Source: Pseudomonadota bacterium (GTDB taxonomy: Bacteria; Myxococcota_A; UBA9042; GCA-2863065). From it: a stretch of 34,268 nucleotides of DNA. Position 1 is the stretch's first letter. Each line of letters starts with the position of its first letter. Below the pieces are notes generated by a model. It had not been told where the DNA came from and searched no databases. It saw nothing but the letters and a program-made list of their open reading frames with translations. The position numbers and the translations under genes are program-made. This document shows positions 27,750 through 34,268 of the stretch, piece after piece. Location of the stretch: positions 1 to 34,268 of the forward strand of contig PKDL01000067.1 of NCBI GenBank assembly GCA_002863065.1. The letters run 5' to 3'.

Positions 27750-28085
27750 ATGACGATCTATCGTGAGACGAGCGCCCATATGCCTTTGCGGAGTACCATA
27801 GGTGTGCTTTTGAGTCTGGGAACTATCTGCGGATCTTGTGCAGATTTGTCGTCAAATATTGTTGGTGAAAGACGCAGGGCTGAAGGTGCGGTATGTCCAC
27901 AGACAGTCTTATCCAACGCGGTGACAGCTCGCGAACTGTGCTTGGAGCCAGCGTACTTTGGGCGTACCCGAGCAGATGATTGTGGTCGCCAACTCACCCA
28001 ACACGGGTTCATACGGGCTCCTGCCAAAGCTAGGTTGCTGGGACAGAAAACGGGGAAAGCTCACGTGTGCTACGGACGGCCGTAA
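27750..28085 (+). CDS. small putative lipoprotein, possibly frameshifted near 27957
   Basis: Signal/lipobox-like STIGVLLSLGTICGSCADL; C-terminal half may continue in another frame (see finding). Confidence 0.35.
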   Translation: MTIYRETSAHMPLRSTIGVLLSLGTICGSCADLSSNIVGERRRAEGAVCPQTVLSNAVTARELCLEPAYFGRTRADDCGRQLTQHGFIRAPAKARLLGQKTGKAHVCYGRP

Positions 28086-28099
28086 TGGGCGTACCTTGA

Positions 28100-29620
28100 T
28101 TATGATGCGGCCTGGTATCCGCGAGAAGCTGTACTACCTAGGTCGTTCGCAAGCACTTTGGCCGACAATTCACCCGAAATTAGGCTAGGTGGCATTCCGG
28201 GGCCCGGCACCGTCAGCTGTCCGGCGAAGTACAGACCCCGTACCTTCTGTGACTTGAGTTTCGGCTTGAGGGGACCGGTTTGACGCAGTGTGTTGGCCAT
28301 TCCATACGCATTGCCCTTATAGGCAGAGTAGTCACGCTCGAAATCTTCCATGGCGTAGCTTCTCTGGAAGACAATAGATTTTCGAAGCGCACGTCCGATA
28401 TGTCGCTCCAACCGGTCCATCACGGAGGCAAATATCTCGTCGCGCATTTTGGGGGTGTCTGGAAGGCCCGCCGCGAGTGGTATGAGAAGAAATAAGTTGG
28501 AGGCGCCCGCGGGAGCGACTGACGGATCGGTAGTTGATGGTGCACAGGCATAGAATAGGGGAGCCGTAGGCCATCGAGTCTTGCCATATACCGCGTCCAT
28601 GTGGGCATCTAGGTCTTCATCGAAAAAGAGCGTATGGTGCTTGAGGCCACCAAGGTCTCCATCGATTCCAAGATAGAAGAGAAGGCTTGATGGGCTCATC
28701 GTTCTCGATTGCCAATATCGTTTTGAATATTGTCGATAGCGCGGCTCTAGCAGGTCTTGTTCAACATGATGATAATCTGCTGATGCGATCACGGCATCGC
28801 ATGGCAGGAATCCATTTTCCGTCTCTACGCCCGTAACACGTTTTTCGCGCACACGGATTTGACGCACACGGGTTGATAATTTGGTGCTCACTCCGAGGGC
28901 GTGTCCGACCTTGGACATCGCTTCGATAATCTTGTGCATCCCGCCCATTGGATACCATGTTCCAAGTGCCATATCGGCATAGCTCATGAGGCTATACATG
29001 GCTGACGTGTCTTTCGCTGATGCGCCCAGAAAAAGCACAGGCCACTCAACTAGTCTCGCAAGACGCGGGTTCTTGAAAAAGCGTCGTGCATGCTTGGACA
29101 TGGACTCCAGCATGCGAAGCCTCGCAACCTCTTTTACCAGTCGAAAGTCCACAAATTCGCCAAAAGTGAGGCTGGGGCGGAAGAGGTAGTCGCCCATCGC
29201 AGCATCATAAATTGTGCCCGCATCCTCCAAAAAGCGCTCTAGCTTTCTTCCTCCACCTGATTCATGCGAGTCAAACAAACGCATCAAAGGTTCGACCCCC
29301 GCAGGTATGTCCCACGCCTCACCTCCCGGCCACACCACTTGGTAACTCGGGTCGAGTCGGACAAGCTCATACAACTCGCTGACGTCGTAGCCGAAGTGGC
29401 GAAAATGGCGTTCAAATACGTCAGGCATCCAGTACCAGCTTGGCCCCATGTCGAAGCGGAAGCCTTCATGCGTAAAGGTGCGTGCCCGACCTCCTGGTTG
29501 GTTATGACGTTCTAGCAGTTGAACTGAGTGGCCATCGGCTGCGAGATGTGCACTTGCAGATAGCCCCGCAAAACCGGACCCGATTACAATGATATGAGAC
29601 AAGGCAGCTCCCTTGGCCAC
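28100..29620 (-). CDS. CrtI-family phytoene desaturase-like FAD-dependent oxidoreductase
   Basis: IIVIGSGFAGLSASAHLAADGHSVQLLERHNQPGGRARTFTHEGFRFDMGPSWYWMP and C-terminal LYFAGQLTVPGPGMPPSLISGELSAKVL. Confidence 0.9.
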   Translation of the reverse strand: MAKGAALSHIIVIGSGFAGLSASAHLAADGHSVQLLERHNQPGGRARTFTHEGFRFDMGPSWYWMPDVFERHFRHFGYDVSELYELVRLDPSYQVVWPGGEAWDIPAGVEPLMRLFDSHESGGGRKLERFLEDAGTIYDAAMGDYLFRPSLTFGEFVDFRLVKEVARLRMLESMSKHARRFFKNPRLARLVEWPVLFLGASAKDTSAMYSLMSYADMALGTWYPMGGMHKIIEAMSKVGHALGVSTKLSTRVRQIRVREKRVTGVETENGFLPCDAVIASADYHHVEQDLLEPRYRQYSKRYWQSRTMSPSSLLFYLGIDGDLGGLKHHTLFFDEDLDAHMDAVYGKTRWPTAPLFYACAPSTTDPSVAPAGASNLFLLIPLAAGLPDTPKMRDEIFASVMDRLERHIGRALRKSIVFQRSYAMEDFERDYSAYKGNAYGMANTLRQTGPLKPKLKSQKVRGLYFAGQLTVPGPGMPPSLISGELSAKVLANDLGSTASRGYQAAS

Positions 29621-29725
29621 GTATAAACGCGAGGCTCACTGGAGTCGATGTCCTAAGTTGGGGTGAAGGTGCAATCGCAGGAGAACAGTCTAGCGAAAGC
29701 ATCATCGAGTGTTCACAGATAGGTG

Positions 29726-30850
29726 TTAGAGTCGCTCGCGAGAGGTCTGAGCGATCCCTACCAGCATACTCGGCTGAGTGCACACCTTCTCATGGCAGGT
29801 GACGGCCACGACGCTTTGCTTCGTGGTGTCGAGATAGACGAGGTAGATGAGCTCATTCCAGAAAGCTAAGAATGTTTTGCTTGTGACCGCAGTAGTTTCT
29901 TCGGCGTTTGGATAGCTTCGGACCATTTGCGTGTACTGGCGTTGAGCTTCAATTGGCGACCGCATCTTCCACAGCTGTAGCCCGACGTAATATTTCGCGC
30001 CATCGGGAGAGCCCCAGTAAATCCCGTCGTATTGGTGATCTGATGGGAGGCCGGATAGCTCGTGAACGTCGACCGCTTTCTTTAGCTTTAGTAGCGTCTT
30101 CAAATCCTCTTTTCGCAGGAGCTGTTCGGCATTGGGTCGGACGCGAGTGGGTAGCCCCGCTGTTCGCTTCTTGTCGGAGCTTCGGCTCGCCGGTGGTGCA
30201 GCTGCCATCGGTGTTCTACGGTCATTTCGGAACCGAGATGAGGGTGTACGTCCGTCTTCCGTGTTCGCACGCGCGGGGTTTACTGGATCTCTCTCAGCGG
30301 CCGAAGGGCCACCCCGTCCAGCGTTCCGTTCGGGGCGGTCTGCCCGAGGCCCAGAACGAGGTTTTCGAGCCGTTGGGGTATCCATGCCTTCGCCGGGTGC
30401 GTCGTATTCGTCTTCAAGTCGATCATCTGCAACCGGTGGGCGCGCCCCGGGTCGCATCGTAGGCTTGGTCGGTGGTGCGCCTCCCGGCTTGGCTGCGACT
30501 CTGGGCTTTCTCGCCTCATCAGACTGTTTCTTCGCTTTCTTTTGGTTTTTCGCTTTCGGAAGTGGAGCACCACGCTGGGCTTTTGTCGCCTCAGCTTTGG
30601 TTGTCCCCTTGTCTTTGCCGGTCTTACGTTTCTTTTTGGGTGTCTTCGCCCCCGCTTTTTTTACTTTCAGAACACGGTCTGCTGGTTCTTTGTCCGTCTT
30701 TTCTGACAATGCCGCCGTTTTCGTTTTTGTTTCTGGCTCGCTCACTTTTTCGGGGGCTGACGAAGATTCTTCTTCGTCTTTCTTACAGCCTGTCGACCCG
30801 ATAACGATAAGTAAGAACAGGCCGCAACAGGCAAGATAAAAGCGGTTCAT
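29726..30850 (-). CDS. predicted lipoprotein with long Lys/Ala/Pro/Arg-rich disordered linker and small C-terminal domain
   Basis: MNRFYLACCGLFLLIVIGSTGCKKDEEE lipobox; charged low-complexity region; folded-looking C-terminus (LSGLPSDHQYDGIYWGSPDGAKYYVGLQLWK...). Confidence 0.75.
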   Translation of the reverse strand: MNRFYLACCGLFLLIVIGSTGCKKDEEESSSAPEKVSEPETKTKTAALSEKTDKEPADRVLKVKKAGAKTPKKKRKTGKDKGTTKAEATKAQRGAPLPKAKNQKKAKKQSDEARKPRVAAKPGGAPPTKPTMRPGARPPVADDRLEDEYDAPGEGMDTPTARKPRSGPRADRPERNAGRGGPSAAERDPVNPARANTEDGRTPSSRFRNDRRTPMAAAPPASRSSDKKRTAGLPTRVRPNAEQLLRKEDLKTLLKLKKAVDVHELSGLPSDHQYDGIYWGSPDGAKYYVGLQLWKMRSPIEAQRQYTQMVRSYPNAEETTAVTSKTFLAFWNELIYLVYLDTTKQSVVAVTCHEKVCTQPSMLVGIAQTSRERL

Positions 30851-31082
30851 CTACATTCCCCTCGAATGATGAATGTGCCTTTCGTCTCTCGAAAAGACCC
30901 CCGAAACACCGCAGCGTTTAGGCGTCCCGCAGGTTAGCGGTGAGGGGTAGGGGTGTCAATGTGCAAGGGGTATGGCACCATCTACCTATCGTTGGTATTC
31001 GTTGAGGACGGAGCCGTAACTGCGTGAAACGCGACACGCATGAACCTGCAACAGCTTGGCCATAGGGTGAAGGGAGCCGCCG

Positions 31083-33263
31083 TTGTCGATGGGCGACCAA
31101 GTCGAAATCGACGGGATCGTAACTCGTGTTGTCTACACGAATCCTGACTCGCATTGGACCGTACTTCGTGTGAAGTCGAGTGGAAATGGCAGGGAAATTC
31201 CTGCGGTTGGAACGCTCGCAGGAGTTCGGGAAGGAGAATCGATTCGTTTGTGGGGGCGTTGGGTCACTGACTCTCGGTTTGGCGAGCAAATTCGTGTGGA
31301 TCGCTTCAAGGTAGTGCTGCCTGCTACGAAAAAGGGGATTGAGCGCTATCTGTCTTCTGGCTTGATTCCTGGCCTCGGGCCGAAGACGGCAAAACTTCTC
31401 GTGCGGCGGTTCGGTGAGAAGACTCTCGATGTGATTTCAAAGAATCCGGAGCGCTTGAAAGTTGTAAAAGGCATCGGGAAGAAAAAGGTCATGCAGATCG
31501 TGGCCGCTTGGAAAGAACATGCTGGGCTTACAGAGGTCATGGTGTTCATGCAGGGGATTGGTATCACCCCGAGGTTAGCTACCAAAATCTATCAAGTATA
31601 CGGCAATGATGCAGTGGGGAAGGTACGAGCCAACCCGTACAGTCTGGTCGACGATATTCGCGGTATTGGCTTTAAGACCGCAGACAGTTTTGCCAATGAA
31701 ATGGGCATCGCAGCAGACCATACGATGCGGGTAAAAGCTGGCATCTTGTACGTGTTAAATGAGCACCGTAAAGACGGCCATGTTTGCCTCCCTAAAGATG
31801 TACTTACCCGCAGTGCGGCGGCTACCCTAAGTGTCCGAGAAGATATTATCGAAGATCAGCTGACAGTCCTTCTCGATGCAGGACGCGTAATCGTCGAGAC
31901 CGTACCGGCAGATGAAGGCGCGTTCGACATGGTCTTCCCTCGAGACCTCCACCGGGCAGAGATTAGCGTTGCTGAGCGTCTAATACGCCTCATAGATGGT
32001 CAGGTCCCAGCCTTCCCCGCCGAGCAGCTGCAACTGATCGTGCAACAGGCGGAGTCGGAACTGGGCTTGTCATTAGCTGATGGTCAGAGGGACGCGGTAC
32101 GCGCTGCTCTAGAATCACAGGTTACTGTCATTACAGGCGGACCAGGTACAGGTAAGACCACCATTGTACGCGCTGTCGTGACTGCTCTCAGCCACATGGG
32201 TTCAAAAATCACACTAGGGGCACCGACGGGGCGTGCTGCTCAACGGCTTTCACTATCGACAGGTAGAGAGGCGAAGACATTACACCGCATACTGGAATGG
32301 TCACCCAATGAAGGCGGATTTGTTCGGGACGAAGACAACCCCGTAGAAGTGGATGCAATGATCATTGATGAAGTCTCTATGGTCGATATTCGCCTCTTCG
32401 ATGCCGTAGTACGGGCGTTGCCATCAGGTGCTCGGTTGGTGTTGGTCGGTGATGTCGACCAGTTGCCCTCCGTCGGGCCGGGTGCAGTTCTCCGTGACAT
32501 CATTGATAGCCAGGCTATTCGAGTTGCACGGCTTACGGATATTTTTCGGCAGTCGTCGAATTCCCTCATCACGGCGAACGCACATCGCATATTGCGCGGG
32601 GAAATGCCGGAGCAGCCCCCAGGTGGCGCCGGGTACGATTTTTACTGGATCGAAAAAGAAGACGTTGATGATGCTAGACGCGTAATTGGGGCGCTCATTG
32701 GTGGGCGCATACGTGACGCATTCGGCTTTGACCCCAAAAAAGACGTGCAGGTATTGACACCGATGCATCGCGGTCCACTGGGTTCAGAAGGGCTAAATGA
32801 GCTAGTAGGGGGGATTCTAAACCCCACTAACGAAGCCGCGCGACTTGGCCCTGGCGATAAAGTGATGCAAGTACGTAATAATTACGACAAAGATGTATTC
32901 AACGGTGATGTCGGGTTTGTGGAACGTTACGCTGCAGATGGTCGCACGCTCATTGTGCACTTTTCTGAACCAAACCCTCGTCAAGTGACGTACGAGGTGG
33001 CGGACCAGGACCAACTTGTGTTGGCTTGGGCGATTTCGATTCACAAATCGCAAGGGAGTGAGTACCCCGTTGTAATCGTGCCCGTTCACACACAACACTA
33101 CGTCATGTTGCGACGTAATCTCGTGTATACAGCTGTGACTCGAGGAAAGCGGCTTGTGATTCTTGTAGGATCACGGAAGGCCATGCGCCGCGCGCTAGCA
33201 GCAGCCACCATGGCACCACGATATGGGCGGTTGGCCCATCGGCTGAGGGAGTTTTCGCAGTGA
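31083..33263 (+). CDS. recD2: RecD2-type (RecD-like) superfamily 1B DNA helicase
   Basis: N-terminal IDGIVTRVVYTNPDSHWTVLRV, helix-hairpin-helix regions (GLGPKTAKLLVRRFG, GIGFKTAD), Walker A GGPGTGKTT, IIDEVSMVD, VGDVDQLPSVGPG, AISIHKSQGSEYPVVIVP, YTAVTRGKRLVILVG. Confidence 0.95.
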   Translation: MSMGDQVEIDGIVTRVVYTNPDSHWTVLRVKSSGNGREIPAVGTLAGVREGESIRLWGRWVTDSRFGEQIRVDRFKVVLPATKKGIERYLSSGLIPGLGPKTAKLLVRRFGEKTLDVISKNPERLKVVKGIGKKKVMQIVAAWKEHAGLTEVMVFMQGIGITPRLATKIYQVYGNDAVGKVRANPYSLVDDIRGIGFKTADSFANEMGIAADHTMRVKAGILYVLNEHRKDGHVCLPKDVLTRSAAATLSVREDIIEDQLTVLLDAGRVIVETVPADEGAFDMVFPRDLHRAEISVAERLIRLIDGQVPAFPAEQLQLIVQQAESELGLSLADGQRDAVRAALESQVTVITGGPGTGKTTIVRAVVTALSHMGSKITLGAPTGRAAQRLSLSTGREAKTLHRILEWSPNEGGFVRDEDNPVEVDAMIIDEVSMVDIRLFDAVVRALPSGARLVLVGDVDQLPSVGPGAVLRDIIDSQAIRVARLTDIFRQSSNSLITANAHRILRGEMPEQPPGGAGYDFYWIEKEDVDDARRVIGALIGGRIRDAFGFDPKKDVQVLTPMHRGPLGSEGLNELVGGILNPTNEAARLGPGDKVMQVRNNYDKDVFNGDVGFVERYAADGRTLIVHFSEPNPRQVTYEVADQDQLVLAWAISIHKSQGSEYPVVIVPVHTQHYVMLRRNLVYTAVTRGKRLVILVGSRKAMRRALAAATMAPRYGRLAHRLREFSQ

Positions 33264-34268
33264 AGACCGGTACTGTAGTGTTCATATACCGTTCTGAAGG
33301 CTGGCATATGTCCCGCCTGCTCGGAGTATTGGGTGACCGGATAGAGGTCGAACACATCGATGGTACGCGAGAAATCTATTCAATCCGCCGTATCGCGAGA
33401 ACGAGCGGTAAGGTGGTTTCAAGCTTGGCTGCGCTAGAAGCATACCGACAGCAGGTAGACGCATTAATTCAGTCATTCCAGCCGGATGTGGTTTGGGGGC
33501 TTGCCCTTGACTCAGGTGCGGCTGATGAGGCGCTGGCTCCCGATGTGCTGGCGTCATTGGTATTGCCGCCCGCCGAGTTTGCGGCCGATGATGCCGCGGC
33601 CGAGGCACTCTATAATGACCGAACGTATTTTAGGAGTGACAAGAAGGGAGGGTACTTTGCCCTATCCCCCGACATTGTAAGAGTCCGGCTGAAGGAGAGG
33701 GAGGAAGAGGCAAGGAAACTAATGCAGTACAATGCAATGCTGGCGTGGTTGAACGAGCCGACCGAGGAAATCACCCCGGCAGCCAATCAAGCATTCGAAG
33801 TACTCCAGTCTTTTGTACTCTTCGAAGATGGTTCGGAATCCAGCAAGACTGCGCGGCAATTGATCCGCGACCTCTTTCCTAATTCATCGGAGCCCGATAT
33901 CTCGCTTGCGTTCAAGGAATTGGTTCGCCATGGGGTTTTTAGTGACGATGAAAACCTCGTCTTTCACAGATCAGGACTGCCCGTCGCATTTAGTTTGGGA
34001 GCCCTACGAGACGCTGAGATCCGGTCGCATACGGCCGTTACTTCCGAGCGACGTGAAGACCATCGGCACTTGCTGACAGTGGCTATTGATGACCGCTACA
34101 CCACGGAGATCGATGATGCCTTATCGGTCGAATCGCGGTCAGACGGCACCTGGCTTGTGCATGTATACATTGCTGATGCATCTTTCTTCGTACTAGGAGG
34201 GGTCAACCACGAAACGAAAACGTTCTTCCTAATCCCATACACAAGAGAACTTCAACGCAAGCTAGAGA
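33260..34268 (+). CDS. RNase II/RNase R-family (RNB domain) exoribonuclease, 3' truncated by window
   Basis: GTG start overlapping the recD2 stop (GTGA); open frame to the window end; LTVAIDDRYTTEIDDALSVESRSDGTWLVHVYIADASFFV matches the RNB active-site region. Absent from the supplied ORF track. Confidence 0.8.
   Translation, partial: MKTGTVVFIYRSEGWHMSRLLGVLGDRIEVEHIDGTREIYSIRRIARTSGKVVSSLAALEAYRQQVDALIQSFQPDVVWGLALDSGAADEALAPDVLASLVLPPAEFAADDAAAEALYNDRTYFRSDKKGGYFALSPDIVRVRLKEREEEARKLMQYNAMLAWLNEPTEEITPAANQAFEVLQSFVLFEDGSESSKTARQLIRDLFPNSSEPDISLAFKELVRHGVFSDDENLVFHRSGLPVAFSLGALRDAEIRSHTAVTSERREDHRHLLTVAIDDRYTTEIDDALSVESRSDGTWLVHVYIADASFFVLGGVNHETKTFFLIPYTRELQRKLE

Noticed and set aside
29284-29300. 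GGTTCGACCCC resembling a tRNA T-arm
   Set aside because: Inside the CrtI-like coding gene, with no cloverleaf around it.
30132-30839. Plus-strand 235-aa ORF
   Set aside because: Antisense shadow of the Lys/Arg-rich linker of the 29726-30850 lipoprotein, which has a convincing lipobox and C-terminal domain.

Overview
Bacterial window, mostly protein-coding on both strands. Gene content resembles Myxococcota/Bradymonadota-type genomes (inference from architectures only). No rRNA, tRNA, CRISPR array or obvious IS element was recognised. Main content: (i) the truncated 3' end of a gene encoding a very Arg/Ser-rich basic tail; (ii) several small predicted lipoproteins of unknown function; (iii) a 1720-aa Ser/Thr kinase - STAND-type ATPase - TPR - GAF - sigma54 AAA+ - Fis HTH fusion regulator; (iv) a compact operon of a membrane-spanning vWA-like/FHA/zinc-ribbon protein, an FHA-GAF histidine kinase with no adjacent response regulator, and two Cys-rich exported proteins sharing an exact CX3C-X10-C-X12-C motif; (v) a COG3509-type esterase followed by an acyl-CoA ligase whose Shine-Dalgarno lies in a 10-bp hairpin; (vi) envelope/glycan-type genes (MprF-like DUF2156, DegT aminotransferase, nucleotidyltransferase, MraY/WecA-like transferase with a C-terminal extension, polysaccharide deacetylase), a phosphopantetheinyl transferase and a CrtI-family desaturase; (vii) recD2 overlapping the start of an RNB-domain exoribonuclease gene (GTG start, absent from the ORF track) truncated by the window end. 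Strongest candidate for an undescribed system: the FHA/histidine-kinase/Cys-rich-protein operon (about 13194-17359), possibly connected by phospho-Thr signalling to the kinase-sigma54 fusion regulator.
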